Below are positions 1 through 11,105 of a stretch of 64,000 nt of DNA, piece after piece. This DNA is from Aspidiotus rigidus (Eukaryota > Arthropoda > Insecta > Hemiptera > Diaspididae). The translations under genes and the position numbers were made by a program. The DNA lies in assembly GCA_035079385.1 (NCBI GenBank), contig JAVHKY010000053.1, positions 2,604,001 through 2,668,000 of the forward strand, given 5' to 3'. Numbering within the stretch: the first letter of the stretch is position 1; each line of letters starts with the position of its first letter. The notes beneath the pieces were generated by a model, which did no database searches, had not been told where the DNA came from, and worked only from the letters and a program-made list of their open reading frames with translations.

Positions 1-337
1 GACTTCCATTGATTCATTTTCTTTCAATAAATTACTTGTAATTCACTACTTGTGTACTCGAACACGAAACCATCGAACGCAAATTGAAATGAACTCATGG
101 ACGAAACAAATTTCAAACAATTCGATACAAAAACTTGAGATACTTCTTTCATACAATACAACTATTCGAATTTCGAATACAGTCCGCATTAATATTATTC
201 CAGTATTCTTCAATTCGTCAGTAAAGAGCTGCTTCAATACAGTATTATTATTATGATCTCCTTTCAGGTCTCACTCTTTTCTTATACCTAGCTTCGACGA
301 GAAAATTTTAATTGACGAATAAAAAAAAATGATTTCA

Positions 338-412
338 CGCGGTAAACCTTGGCCAGACTGGGAAAATTGCGATCGGTTATTTATTTTGGCGCGGTAACCC
401 TTGGCCACACTG
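338..412. repeat. Imperfect direct repeat (CGGTAAaCCTTGGCCA)
   Basis: Two near-identical blocks of about 23 bp, at 338-360 and 390-412, share GCGGTAA followed by CTTGGCCA and ACTG. They are 52 bp apart in otherwise AT-rich DNA. The first 330 bases show no gene. No function is assigned. Confidence 0.45.
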
Positions 413-452
413 AATGTTTACCCGTAGGGTTACCTTGGGTGTCCGTTCTGTA

Positions 453-821
453 CAATTCGGACCTAGCAACGGAGTGGCTGACACCTCGCGGCAGTTCTTA
501 GAACTTGGGTTTCAACACACCACTACAAACATACATACGCACGATGCTATTATCAAGGTTAGGATGAAATTCCCAATTTTGCATGAGAGTTCTGTATAAT
601 TGCTTCATAACTTTATTCAAATTCTTTCAATTCTTATGAAATATAACTCATTTGAAAGAAAATTTTCGACACCACAAACATATCCCTGAAGTTCTTCTCA
701 TACGTACAATATTTTCCGAGAAAAAAGTATCGAACGTGTTTCTTCGTAGTATTTTTGATTTTCATCCTAACGTTGATAAGGCGCGACGCTAGCGCGCGAC
801 GGGTCTGCTAGGTCCGAATTG
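453..821. mobile_element. Small TIR element, 369 bp, unclassified
   Basis: The ends are 16-bp perfect inverted repeats, CAATTCGGACCTAGCA at 453-468 and its complement at 806-821. A second inverted pair lies inside: TTATCAAGGTTAGGATGAAA near 550-572 and its near-complement near 758-780. Both ends are flanked by GTA, at 450-452 and 822-824, which may be a 3-bp target duplication. No transposase is encoded. The 3-bp flank would suit a CACTA or Harbinger relative, but that is only an inference. Confidence 0.55.
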
Positions 822-1426
822 GTAATACTCCTCGAAATCAAACTTACCGCTCGAAATTCTTTAGGCTTGTTTGATTGTACACGATTTTTCGTTTTGTTTA
901 CGCGTCACTCGTCACATCACGAAACAGTCTAGGCATGTTCGTTTCAGCTCGCGGAGACTAGAGCCACGCGTGGTCCACACGTACAACGTACAACGACACT
1001 GTAGGCGCGCCCCAACGGTGAAACGAATGATTCGAGTATATTATGTCGCATTCAGTATCGAAAGTGTGTACAGTATCGAAAGTCGCGCTTGTTTCACGCG
1101 CGGCGTGCAGCGTTCTCCGCCAGCGTTTCCTACTACTTCCCCTTTCTGCGTTGCGTTCTTCGTTTGTACGTTCTTCGTATTTTTTTTTCTTTGTACGTTG
1201 TTCGACGTATTTTTCCTATTTTTTTCTATTCGTATTTCTTTTTATTTGTAATATTTTTTCTTCGTTTTCTTCGTAATTTGTATTTCTTTCTATTCGTAAT
1301 ATTTTTTCTTCTTTCGTATTTTCTTCGTATTTTCTCCTTTTTGTACATTGTTTGTATTTTTCTCTCTCTGTACCATCTTGGTATTATTCATAATGATACT
1401 ATAATAATGAAATGTATTTCGACAAT
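822..1426. other. Gene-free stretch with T-rich low complexity
   Basis: No gene is recognised here. About 1135-1376 is strongly T-biased on the plus strand with loosely iterated TTCGTATTTTT and TTCGTAATATTTTTTC motifs. The reading frames crossing it are long runs of F, S, L and Y and are artefacts of that composition. Confidence 0.5.
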
Positions 1427-1822
1427 TTATTTGTAATAATTATTACAGGTACGCTTTGCGTGGCACTTCGAATTGCAAACAAAATTATTTAGAGCACATT
1501 TACAAGTGGTTGTATTGCACCCTGTGCGACATGAGCACTTTACAAATCCTTGGGTGTTGCCACCTACTGATGATAGCCCCACGACCTCCCGCAATGACAA
1601 CGTTTTGTCCCGAGGAACGTCGTCAGCCTGAAGAAAATTTTCTTTCAAAACATCAAACTGATTTGCTGTGTAGGCCTGATTCAGGACCCCAAATTTAGTT
1701 CCAATGGTGAACGAACCCGGGGCATTTTCCTCTAAAACAACTCCGAGAATATTTCGCTGGTCGGACTTGGCACGATCAACAAGTTGAAATAAATTCAGTG
1801 TCTTCGAGTTATTTCCTATCAT
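1427..1822 (-). pseudogene. C-terminal remnant of a KRBA2-type integrase
   Basis: This 131-residue frame matches the end of the retroelement-derived integrases often annotated as KRAB-A domain-containing protein 2-like or SCAN domain-containing protein 3-like. Near residues 16-28 is a VDRAKSDQRNILGVVLE segment. Next comes GTKFGVLNQAYTANQF, then the acidic DDVP and SLRE block. It ends with a cysteine-rich tail near residues 96-127 spaced CSCRTGC-CKC-CNSKCH, which in the family is a zinc-binding-like tail. The catalytic integrase core is absent and nothing upstream on the minus strand resembles it. I infer a detached TE fragment or a terminal exon. The family recognition is from memory of motif order. 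Confidence 0.65.
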
Positions 1823-3225
1823 TTTCTATACCTACAAATGTATTACATACCGAAGCCGAACTTTAGTCTACCAGAATTTGAAAAAATTCAGGTGGATTGC
1901 ATTGCAGAATCGTGGGGTGAGCTGTACATAAGAAAATTCAGGTACGCGTTTCTTGAATTTTTTCAGAAAAATGTGTGAAATTTTCCTAGTCATAATAAGA
2001 TAGGTATTAATTTTTATTGTACAGATTCAACCAAGTAGCGTGCAGTTATACCAATGAGAATAAGGAAATGCTGTACTGCGCAATAAAATTGGGGATATAC
2101 AATTTTGTTACATTTTATTCATTTTGTCATAAAATAGATGGAATTTTGATTAAATGGTGTTCAATTCATCGCAAGCGGTAGTATTTCGTAATGGCGTGAG
2201 GAGGAATACGTCTTCACAATAATTTGTCACAAACATTATTAATTTTCTTTTCAAAAACGATATAATAATTATGATATTCATCATATTCCAATAAGTTCTA
2301 CAAGAATTTCGAAAAGAAATAAAAAAAAATGTGAAAATTTTGCCGGTATCTAGAACAGCGATTTCTTCAAATTGAACGTTGAACGTACATGAGAACGCCA
2401 ATTTAATGGAAAATCGTGTACCAGTCGGCATGGCGTGCTCCGCTAAATCACGGATCGGACCACGAGTGGAGACAGCTGATGACGCGGAGGCTACGGATAT
2501 TCGATTAATTTTCTTGTCTTCTTTCTCTCTGTCATCGGTCGCAGCAAATTTACATTCTATCTAGATCGGTTTGTTAATCGCTTGGCCTACGATCTCAAAT
2601 CTTGTTAGACCGATCTCAAATCTTGTTAGACCGATAAACAGCATACTATGACTCAATCTCACAAATCTTCTTTAAATCTGCGCGCGCAGTAAATCATCCG
2701 TATACCTATTCCGAACTCGAGAAATTCAGCTCAAATAGCTTAAATAATTGAATCGAAATAAAAGCATAATTCAGGAATTAAACGTATTTTATTGCATTCA
2801 GGGTAATAAACGCCCGTTTATTGCCCGGGTGGCGGCGTTTACAACCCTTTATACAATAAAATATCGTACGCAACTTGGTGAAAAAAAGTGAAAAGTTACT
2901 TCTCGCGCCATTTGCTACACTCGGCTTCGCCTCGTTCCGCAAATTTCGCACTCGAAGGTCACTCTTCACTTTTTTTCCCCTAGCTGCGTAATATACTATT
3001 ACGTATCATCCATATCAATCATACCGGCGCTGGACCACAATGTCGAATGATATCCCGTCACGAGGCTGTCTCTCGAACGGGCCACTTTATTAGCCTTCTT
3101 CTTTAGCTAGCAGCAGCATAAGAAAGATTAAGGCAGCGTTGTCGCACCCTCCACATTTTACTTTTAGCGGCAGTATGGGTCACCTCTTGCCATAGTTCTT
3201 TTGTTATGGGCCGAAAGAGCTAAGG
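1823..3225. other. No gene seen; contains a 21-bp tandem duplication
   Basis: I see no recognisable gene. A perfect 21-bp tandem duplication (unit begins GATCTCAAATCTTGTTAGAC) lies at 2591-2632. A 93-residue minus-strand frame at 2150-2431 has no recognisable motif. Confidence 0.5.
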
Positions 3226-4280
3226 ATAGGGTGACTGCGCCAGTTTGCAACGCACCACCAGTTTGCATCATTTTGTAAAGATCCTTAAAAAATAAGAGAG
3301 TGAGTAGCTGTGGAATAAAAGCCAAAAAAAAAAAAAAATTCAATGTATCCGTTTTAATGTGAACCTACCCTCACGGTATTATCTGTGGTTTTTGTTATCA
3401 CTTCAACGTTTCAAAGTTCAGTATGCCGTATCCCATGAAAAGATAACTAGATACTTTCGGAAAGCTTGGTGAAGAAATGAGATTTTAGATGGATTATTTA
3501 ACGTTGGATTATATATTCCTTTGTCATAATGGTAAGTAAGGTATCCAACTTCAAATAAATAATCACGTTTGACCGAAAAAAGGAGAATAATTTTATTTTA
3601 TTTGGATACGTTGCAAACATTCCATACAGAGCAGTACTTCACCAGTTTGCAACACTTCGTTGCAAACTGGTGATCAAGTGTGCTCCAGTTTGCAGCGCAC
3701 ACATTTTATCACCTTATCACTGTTTTAGTCTATTAAGCTGATGGCTAGCTAAAAGTACCTAGGTATTAATTTCTTTTTTATAGGCTATATTCTACAGTTT
3801 TGTTGAGAAAATATTGACTTTTCTTATACATCATCAATGATTAAATTAATGAAAAATTATTTTTTATTGGTTCATTACACGAGTGAAAAATTCCATTTAG
3901 GCTACTGACTGATAAGAGGTATGACACTAACTGTTCACCTTCATGAAACGAACTGTTTTCGTACCCTAATTGGTGTTAAAGCATTGTTTATAGAAAGCGT
4001 TGCAAACTGGTATCAGGAGTGTTTCAAACTGGTGTCAGGAGTGTTTCAAACTGGTGAACTTGCGTTGCAAACTGGTACATTTGCATTTTTTCGACTTATT
4101 TACAAAATTTAGAACATTCAATGCATTAGAATGTTTTTCTTATCAATGTTTTTGAAAAATTACGTCATACAGATTCTAAATATGTATCGTTAATCACATT
4201 TGCATGAATACCGAATTTCTGATGGGAAGTTGGAGTGGAAAATTCTCTTAACGCGTTGCAAACTGGCGCAGTCACCCTAT
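3226..4280. mobile_element. Nonautonomous TIR element, 1.06 kb, with iterated internal motif
   Basis: The termini are perfect 28-bp inverted repeats at 3226-3253 and 4253-4280. They run AGGGTGACTGCGCC followed by AGTTTGCAACGC. TA dinucleotides at both borders would fit a TA target duplication, as in Tc1/mariner-type elements. The motif CCAGTTTGCAACGC and its reverse complement recur inside at least nine times, near 3258, 3611, 3640, 3659, 3684, 3999, 4020, 4041 and 4060, in both orientations. No transposase frame is present. Iterated subterminal motifs in other DNA transposons serve as transposase binding sites; that role is inferred here. Confidence 0.8.
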
Positions 4281-4976
4281 TTGGAATTCAATACTGTGAC
4301 AATACCATTTTTTGTGCAAAGATGGTAGGGAAAGGTATGTTATATCTTATCTTTCCAGTGAGTCGGGCTATACACGACAACCTCTCGTAACTGGATGCTT
4401 TGTCACCCAACGAGAGTATCTTCGAAATATTTATAGTCCCGATCTCACGGGAATTCTTCAAATTTAGGCCTCGCGTACTTCGTTATGAAGTCATAATAGT
4501 CGTTACGTGTAAGCAGTGCCCAGTGGCTATAAGGCATGAATAACGTAACCCCAAACAGCTCTCAAAGCTATGGGCCTTGTATGACACGACTGTTCATACT
4601 AACAGAGGGACGTTACTTCGATAACTCTCTCGAAACAAGCACACCCATTGTGCGACATCGCATCCAACGCATCACGGCACTGAGATGTATGAGATTCTGC
4701 GATGAGGTTTCTTAAACCTCACGTAGAGTCGCATTCGACAGATACTGGATTAAAAGGCGGTACCGGTATCATTTCCTCCGCCACAGTCGTCGGTCACATC
4801 TAATTTATAGTTAGACGAGGTACCTCGCACATTGAGATTGAGTCGCCTGAACAGCTTAGATTCGATTCACAAGCATTTATATCAAGTAAACAAATATTAC
4901 AATCGGTAACGACACGCTTTACGATCTAATATCATTTCAATTTTAACACCTTAACATTCTATCATTATAGGAAAAT
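4281..4976 (+). other. Probable 5' leader or LTR remnant of the BEL/Pao element
   Basis: This stretch lies between the TIR element and the first gag ATG and holds no gene. I could not find a matching copy downstream of the pol remnant, so an LTR pair is not demonstrated. A pyrimidine-rich run ending in AG lies just before the ATG at 4977. Confidence 0.3.
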
Positions 4977-5306
4977 ATGGCTGGAGAGGAAGTTCCTTTG
5001 GAGAATCCTCTTCTACGACAGGGACGAATCCTTGAGTTGTATTGTAAACGCATGCAAAAGGGACTCGATACTGGGGACTATGACGCGCTAAAAGCATCAA
5101 CCTTAGATGTCGAGCTGACAATTAACGAAATTGAAAAGGCAGATCGTTCCGCACTTTCGGAAGCCGGAAAAACTCAAATCGATAACTCGCTAACCGAAGG
5201 GCAAGCCGCCCTAGACTATATGCAAATTCCGTTCTATTGCACGCCGCAAAAATTGCGAACTCAACACCAGGTACGTCAAACTCGGCGCCTGAAGAGATCA
5301 AATTAA
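4977..5306 (+). pseudogene. gag: BEL/Pao gag, N-terminal segment
   Basis: This 109-residue frame opens with MAGEEVPLENPLLRQGRI and continues as a charged, helical segment rich in E, D, K and L, typical of the start of a Pao gag before the DUF1759 domain. The ATG at 4977 follows an AG-ended pyrimidine run and gives the longest frame. Around residue 90 the sequence leaves the gag-like register, and the downstream gag continues in another frame from about 5237-5280, so there is a frameshift near 5270. Confidence 0.65.
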
Positions 5307-6193
5307 AATACAAACCAATCATATTTGATGGCGATCTTCGAAATTGGAAATCATTTATCGATAGATACGACGCCACAATTGAATCGAGAACTAGAACCCC
5401 GAAAATTCTGAAGTTCAATTTTCTTCATGAATGTTTGAAGGGAAAAGCTAAGAAAGTCATCGAAGGATATGACATAAACGAACAGAACTACGACATCGTT
5501 ATGGAATTGTTAAGAAAGAGATACGACGACCCGGAGAAGCTTTGCCAAGTTTATTACGAGGAGCTGGCAGCAGTAAAGCATTCTGACGACCCGGCCAAGC
5601 AGCGGCAGAATTACGACTCAATCCAAAAAACTTTAAAAAATTTGGAAAGTGTTGGGAAACCGGGAGATCAAGATTTTCTACGGAATTTGATAGCTCAGAA
5701 ATTTAGTCCCGATGTACTGCGTGGGGCTCTTCGTACCGTTGCACGCACAGACGGTCACTTTAACGTCTCGAGTTTAATGGGAGCGATCGACGACACACTG
5801 AAGATTGAGGAAGATATTGCGGCAATCTTGAAAGACAGCATCTCGTATCCTGAATATACAAAACGAACAACGGGTACATTGGTGGGAGGACCGGGTCCTA
5901 TCCGAAATCGACCGTCGTCATCATACAGGCAGTTTTGCGTTTTTTGTGAGTTACATTCGCACCGGTCTCAGGACTGTAAGCGCTTTGCAACCATGAGTCG
6001 TCGTCGGCAATGTCTACAAAGGAAAAACACATGCGTCATCTGTCTCACGTCAAATCATGATTCGCGAAATTGCAATCGTAAAACTGAGAAATGCGCCTAT
6101 CCAAAATTTCAAAGAGTTGGACACCATATCGCAATGTGCGTGATCTACATAAACGACCACGTCACAATTGATCATTCATACACGAAAAAGTAA
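5237..6193 (+). pseudogene. gag: BEL/Pao gag (DUF1759 and zinc knuckles)
   Basis: The frame encodes the DUF1759-type gag domain. IIFDGDLRNWKSFIDRYDA and LKFNFLHECLKGKAKKVIEG fall near residues 30-75, followed by ELLRKRYDDPEKL. The C-terminal third holds two cysteine-histidine clusters, CVFCELHSHRSQDC and CVICLTSNHDSRNC, of zinc-knuckle type used in binding RNA. A third cluster looks degraded, with CAYPKF in place of an expected Cys. The frame ends at a stop near 6191; the protease follows in the same frame, so a single nonsense change separates them. Confidence 0.8.
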
Positions 6194-7195
6194 GAAGGTA
6201 CGTTTTTAGAAACTTTTATCTGCAAGGTAGTCAATCCCAATTCGCCACATAACACGTTAGACAAGAGAGGGATCTTAGACAAGGGTAGCTTAAAATCATA
6301 CATTTCCGAAGATCTCGCTAAAAGTTTGAAACTCAAAAAGACTCATAATACCAGCATTGATTGCTATCACTTCGGTTCTAAAGAAATTTTACCTTTAGAA
6401 ACCTCAACAGTACAAGTTACACTTATCAATCTCGCAGGCAAGTCCCGCACCTTTTATCTATCGACAACGCCACACATAACTGGCGAATTACAAACAAGTC
6501 CTAAATCGAATATTGTGAGCAAAATTTTGCCTTCTCATCTGATTTATTCAGATCCTGACATATTTCAAATCAAGCAAAGAAATATCGACATTCTCATAGG
6601 AATGAACATTTACTACGATCTAGTGGATATAGACGAGGCAAAGTCACTCCCTTCAGGATTAAAATTAATAAAATCATTCTTTGGTTGGATTCCCTCGGGA
6701 AAGATTATATTTTCTAATGATCCTCATAAGAATTTAATATTGACATCAAGTACTTCAGTCGAAAGCGAACCTGAAATTCGAATATTAACCGACGAATCAG
6801 ACCCTATTGATTTAGCGATGCTCTGGAGCTTAGAAAAGTTAGGGATCAGCGAGAAGGAATTAACTGACGAGAACGACAGAATTATAGATGAGTTTCGTAA
6901 AACCGCTCTTATCATCAATGATCGATACACGGTGTCCCGGCCGTGGAAACACGACAATCCAGAGATACCAAGCAACTTTAGAATGGCATTCGCTCGACTT
7001 AAATCAATTTTACGTACGGCAAGCTCCGAAATGTTAGGAAAATACGACAATACATTTCAAGAGTACCTACATAAAACTCAATATTATCGAAAAGGCACCA
7101 GATCATTCCGATTATCTAATTCACTACATACCGCATCACGGTATCATGCAAAAAGGAAAATTAAGAATAGTCTTCGACGCTTCGGCAAAAACTAA
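6194..7195 (+). pseudogene. pol: BEL/Pao protease and start of RT
   Basis: The DUF1758-type aspartic protease is recognisable around 6260-6700. The expected D-T/S-G catalytic triplet reads DKG in ILDKGSLKSYI, so the protease is probably inactive. DILIGMNIYYDL and FFGWIPSGKI follow, as in the family. The N-terminal part of the Pao reverse transcriptase begins with LWSLEKLGISEKEL near 6820 and includes PWKHDNPEIPSN and FARLKSI. The RT register is lost near 7110-7150 by a frameshift. No ATG is needed because the frame continues that of gag past one stop. Confidence 0.75.
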
Positions 7196-7994
7196 GTCAG
7201 GGCATAGCCTAAACGACATTTTACACAAAGGGCCCGTACTCATTCAATACATCGTCTGTCTACTCTTAAACTTTCGCCTACTTGCTATAGCTATAACAGC
7301 TGATATCGAAAAGGCATTCTTACAAATCGCCTTACACGAATCCAGTAGGGACGTATGTAGATTTCTTTGGGTGAAAGACGTCACCAAATCACCTACGAAA
7401 GACAATTTAATATTTTACCGTTTCACAAGGGTACCATTCGGCGTTAAAGCATCCCCATTCATGTTAGCAATGGTCCTTCAAGAGCATCTTTCGTCACAGC
7501 CCATCAATAGATGGAATCTTTTTGCCAAAAATAAGATTTATGCTGATAATCTAGTTATCAGTGTAAACGACATCTCCGATGCATTGAATCTTTTTCAATC
7601 AATCACGACGAAATTAAAAGATATCAGTATGAATCTACGAGATTGGGCTTCAAATAGCTCTGAATTCATCAATATCATTCCTGAAAATTTTCGAGACCCA
7701 AACAAGGGCACGATTTCGATTCTAGGATTGACTTGGGATCGAGAAAAAGACGAGCTCAGCTCGAAAATGAAACTCGACTCTTCTACAAAACCTTGCAAAC
7801 GCAGCGTGCTCGCTTTTATCGCCTCAATCTATGATCCACTGGGCTTATACAGTCCATGCTTCTTAGCACTTAAATTATTTCTCCAAAAATGTTGGAAGCT
7901 AAAATACGATTGGAAGCAATCTTTCTCACCTAGTCTATCAGCCGAATGGGCTAAATTACATAACGAGGCGATAAATTCACCTAAACTAACATAG
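7146..7994 (+). pseudogene. pol: BEL/Pao reverse transcriptase
   Basis: The segment contains the Pao RT hallmarks: GKLRIVFDASAKT, then SLNDILHKGP, then TADIEKAFLQI, then VPFGVKASPFML. The catalytic box, usually YVDD, reads YADN in NKIYADNLVISV near residue 135, so a metal-binding aspartate is lost. SILGLTWD and IASIYDPLGLYSP mark the thumb region. The frame ends at a stop at 7992-7994, just before RNase H. Confidence 0.8.
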
Positions 7995-8014
7995 GTAGGT
8001 ACCCACGTCGTATA

Positions 8015-8404
8015 TGCGAATTCAACATTAAAGAGGCTACGTTACACATTTTTACGGATGCATCAAAATCCGCATATGCCTGCTGCGCATACCTGGTTTT
8101 TCAAAATCCGGTCACATCAGAAAGAAATTCCACTCTTATCTTCGTTAAAATGAGAATAGCTCCGAATCAGAACTTGACAATCCCTCGCTTAGAGTTAATG
8201 GGCGCTCTCATTGGCAAACGATGCGCCAATTTTCTTATTTCATCCCTAGATATTAAAATCGTACAGACAATAATATGTGTCGACGCTTTAATTGTTCTTC
8301 AATGGATGAACAGCTCGAACGTACCTACGTCCCCAGTTTGTAAAAACTCGTATCCAAGAAATAAAGAGAACGCCGAATATAACAATGCGATTTGTAGATG
8401 GTAA
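8015..8404 (+). pseudogene. pol: BEL/Pao RNase H fragment
   Basis: Translation from about 8015 gives LHIFTDASKSAYACCAYLVF, then IPRLELMGALIGKR and CVDALIVLQWMNSS. These are the D, E and D blocks of the Pao-type RNase H. The frame differs from that of the RT, so a shift lies between 7985 and 8020. It ends at 8404, and the reading continues in another frame from about 8385. Confidence 0.75.
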
Positions 8405-9167
8405 GAATAATCCAGCAGACATAGCTACTCGTGGCATGTCGGTTTCGTTGCTTCAGCAAGAGGAGAAGTGGTGGAAAGGTCCTAATTGGCTACCTCACCA
8501 AGTTTTATGGCCTCCTGTGCCCGCTAATACAGAGGAGTATAGGTCGAATATCCCGACCGGAGTCTTAATAACGCACGCACGAGACCCTTCCAACAGACTT
8601 TTAAACGACAGAATAGAGAAAAACTTTAGTTCATGGTCGGCGAGAATACGAATATTTATGCTCGTAAGACATTGTTTTCACTCTCCCAAGACACCTAGAG
8701 ATCTAACTTATTCTCAGAAATTTCAAGACGGCGAGACCCTTCTTATTAAAGAACTCCAAAAGAAATATTTTTCGAAAGAATACGATTTATTACTCGAAAT
8801 TAAATCACGAGACAACAACGACGAGCCTTTGATTCTTCCTAAAGAATCACGTCCAAACAATCGCTTTGAATTATTTCTGGACGATGATGAAATAATTCGA
8901 TGTAAAGGTAGGTTACAGAACGCATCACTTCCATGGGACAGTATTTTTCCAATCCTGCTTCCCAGAAACAGTCCGGCAACGCGAGATTTAATTCTCCAAA
9001 TTCACAGAAAGTATCATCATATCGGCTGTAGCCATCTTTTAGCAAAAATTCGCGAACGCTTTCGGATTCAGAAAGCGCGTTGCATTTTGCAAATTGCACG
9101 ATTTTATCGACTTCGACTCGTAGTCGAATTGTCAAGGCCAAGGGTCAATGAACTGTCATGGAAATGA
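8385..9167 (+). pseudogene. pol: BEL/Pao integrase N-terminal part
   Basis: The frame starts in FVDGKNNPADIATRG and GPNWL, the conserved link after RNase H in Pao elements. It runs through an H2C2 region, HRKYHHIGCSHLLAKIRERF, near residues 213-232, the zinc-binding domain that precedes the integrase core. A single shifted tail of about 25 residues follows and no D,D-35-E core is present. The element is therefore truncated within integrase. Confidence 0.75.
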
Positions 9168-9654
9168 TTAAATTTATTTCTCTCGACGCTTCCTGCACAA
9201 ACTTTCTCCGACTTGCTTCAATTTTTGAACGTAACGAAAGTATTAAAATCCGAGCGAAATGGCGAATGAAGATAATATTCAAGATACGTTTTATTTAATC
9301 TCGACGGCGAATCAAGTGAGTACTTCTTCGATCTTTATAATCTACGAATTATTCTGGTTCGACTCTCTCCCTCAATCTTCGTCTCGCTCGTTATATTATT
9401 ACAAATCGTTTCCTCACTCTCTATGAGACTGACGGATAGTGTATTTTTCCTCTGTCCGTCAGGTACGCCATGATTCAAAGGACTCCGCCAGACGTCAGAC
9501 TCAACTACGACCTCTCGTTTTCGAATTTGTGATTCTATTAAATAATAAAATTTGTCTGTAGATTAATTTGTGAAATTTATTTCTTCCAAACTTCGCACGC
9601 TTCCACTTTTACGCGCACTCTAGCTGAGGGAATTTTCTAGGCCCACACTTCCCG
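9168..9654. other. No gene seen
   Basis: This is AT-rich DNA after the truncated integrase. No LTR matching the leader region was detected by eye and no reading frame is recognisable. Confidence 0.4.
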
Positions 9655-9772
9655 AAAAATGTCAACTCTCGAGCTATATATGATAGGAGAGGGACTTGGA
9701 AAAATTTCGACTCTCACAGGAGGGGGACTTGGAATAATTTCGACTCTCAAGCTATATATGATAGGAGGGGGA
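9655..9772 (+). repeat. 45-bp unit array (GGGACTTGG family)
   Basis: About two and a half units of the dispersed 45-bp repeat lie here. A unit starts GGGGACTTGGAAAAATTTCG and ends GAGCTATATATGATAGGAGG. The middle unit lacks its GAGCTATATATGAT part. The array stops abruptly at the hairpin that follows. Confidence 0.75.
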
Positions 9773-9849
9773 AATTAAACGAATCCGTTCTTTCAAGTTA
9801 CGGCTATCATATAGATAGCCGTAACTTGAAGGAATGGATTCGTTTAATT
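9773..9849. mobile_element. Perfect-stem hairpin, 77 bp, at an array edge
   Basis: Arms of about 36 bp (AATTAAACGAATCCGTTCTT onward) are inverted around a loop of about 5 bp, with one or two mismatches. The hairpin abuts a 45-bp unit on its left. It resembles a foldback MITE; no target duplication is clear. Confidence 0.6.
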
Positions 9850-10020
9850 GAGAACGCTTCTGCGGCGTATTTATAGTTCCTTTTTCTGAAATTTCGGAAG
9901 CAACACGCTTCGTTTTCCTCTCACACTTGGTTTCTTCGTCGGTGTTTAGTGTTGTATTTGAGACCCGAGTTCGTTAAATTCTGGTTTTATTCCGATTGTA
10001 AGGTTACGACTAAGACTATC

Positions 10021-10330
10021 GAGCTATAAATGATACGAGAAAATTTCGACTCTTGAGTTATATATGATAGGAATTCTTTTAAGTTCCCTTTCTACCATAT
10101 TATATAGCTAGGAGTCAAAATTTTTCCAAGTCCCCCTCCTATCATACAGTTCGAGATTCGAGAAAAATTTAGACTCTCAAACTACATATATTATACTAGG
10201 CTTACAGTACCTTCTTTTTACTAGCTTATATAGGTCTAGGCTACCTTGATTTCCAAGTCCCCCTCCTATCATATATAGCTCGAGATTCGAGAAAAATTTA
10301 GACTCTCAAACTATATTATACCACGCTTAT
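10021..10330. repeat. 45-bp unit array, both orientations
   Basis: One plus-oriented unit near 10021-10070 is followed by minus-oriented units near 10095-10160 and 10250-10330, reading AAGTCCCCCTCCTATCATA. The head-to-head arrangement suggests inversion or independent insertion. The intervening bases include GATTCGAGAAAAATTTAGAC twice. Confidence 0.65.
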
Positions 10331-10384
10331 AGTCGATCTAGGCCTGCTTTATACTAGCTTTATCTAGGTCTAGGCTTCCTTGAA

Positions 10385-10465
10385 TTTTCTATACCAAATC
10401 CCATAAGACTCATAAAACAGGTTCCCTGCGTTCCTCGCTTAACTTCGTTAAGGAAGCCGTCGTTT
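10385..10465 (+). repeat. ACAGGTTCCCTGCG module, copy 1
   Basis: An approximately 80-bp module runs ATACCAAATCCCATAAGACT, then CATAAAACAGGTTCCCTGCG, then TTCCTCGCTTAACTTCGTTA. A close copy lies at 16143-16225 and diverged ones near 52280, 56205 and, on the minus strand, 58280. Each lies beside 45-bp units, so module and array appear to travel together. Confidence 0.6.
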
Positions 10466-10499
10466 TGTTTATTAAGCTGGCCGGAAAACTCACTCGCTC

Positions 10500-11105
10500 C
10501 ACTCGATGGCTCAAATACCTACCTAGGCTATCATGAGTCTAGTATACACATAGGCCTACTATACTCATACTAAGCCCGCCTCCAGCCCTAGTTTGTTACA
10601 TATAGAGCATGCTGAGCCTCGTTTAGCTTAATCTACTACAGGCTAACTTATAGAGGAGCAGAAGACGACATTTCTCCAAATTCCGAAAATGAAGCTTAGT
10701 ACAGATCTGCTCTAGTACAGAGGGCAGGATGAGCCAGTAATCTTAATATACAGTTCATAAAGCTCGAAGTAGCGAAACCCAAAATAGTCCCTAAAATAAG
10801 TCAAGGTTACAAATGAAGTCATCGAGCGTCTCAAGGAACCGTGACGGTTTTCGGAACGGTTTTTCACGAGTAGTCTCAGTCAAAGCAGACATCCAGTATT
10901 AGTATTGTCTGGTAGACTGTATGTTAGGCCTGGTATAATAAAAGTAGCGCACGTCGAGATTTTTCAAGTCCCTGAAGTAGGTCAAGTAACCGTAGGTCTA
11001 GTATACGTTAGTATACTGTACGCTCCGCCTAGTGTAATGAAAGTAGCGAAAGTGGAAATTTTCAATCTAATGAAAGTAATGAAAATAAAAATTTTTCAAT
11101 CCTAA
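10500..11105. repeat. TAGGCCTAACATACAGTATA-type repeats
   Basis: This region is built of loose copies of a palindrome-like AT-rich motif such as TACTGTATGTTAGGCCTGGT. Similar stretches lie near 16315, 29920-30260, 57060-57130, 58020-58130 and 62180-62660. Some copies continue into AAAGTAGCGAAAGTGGAAAT-like sequence. There is no coding potential. Confidence 0.45.

Larger units (their letters stand above)
4977..9167 (+). mobile_element. Degenerate BEL/Pao LTR retrotransposon, internal region
   Basis: Gag, aspartic protease, reverse transcriptase, RNase H and the integrase zinc-binding domain follow one another in the standard BEL/Pao order over 4.2 kb. The frame is broken by a shift near 5270, a stop at about 6191, a shift near 7110-7150, a stop and shift near 7994-8015, and a shift near 8385. 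The integrase catalytic core and the 3' LTR are missing. Two catalytic motifs are altered: the protease active site and the RT metal-binding box. The element is dead and 3'-truncated. Confidence 0.85.

Noticed and set aside
1089..1436. 115-residue F/L/S/Y-rich frame as a membrane protein
   Set aside because: It arises from T-rich low-complexity DNA with no other support.
4281..9654. A complete LTR pair around the BEL/Pao element
   Set aside because: The leader region and the DNA after integrase do not match each other by eye, and integrase is truncated.
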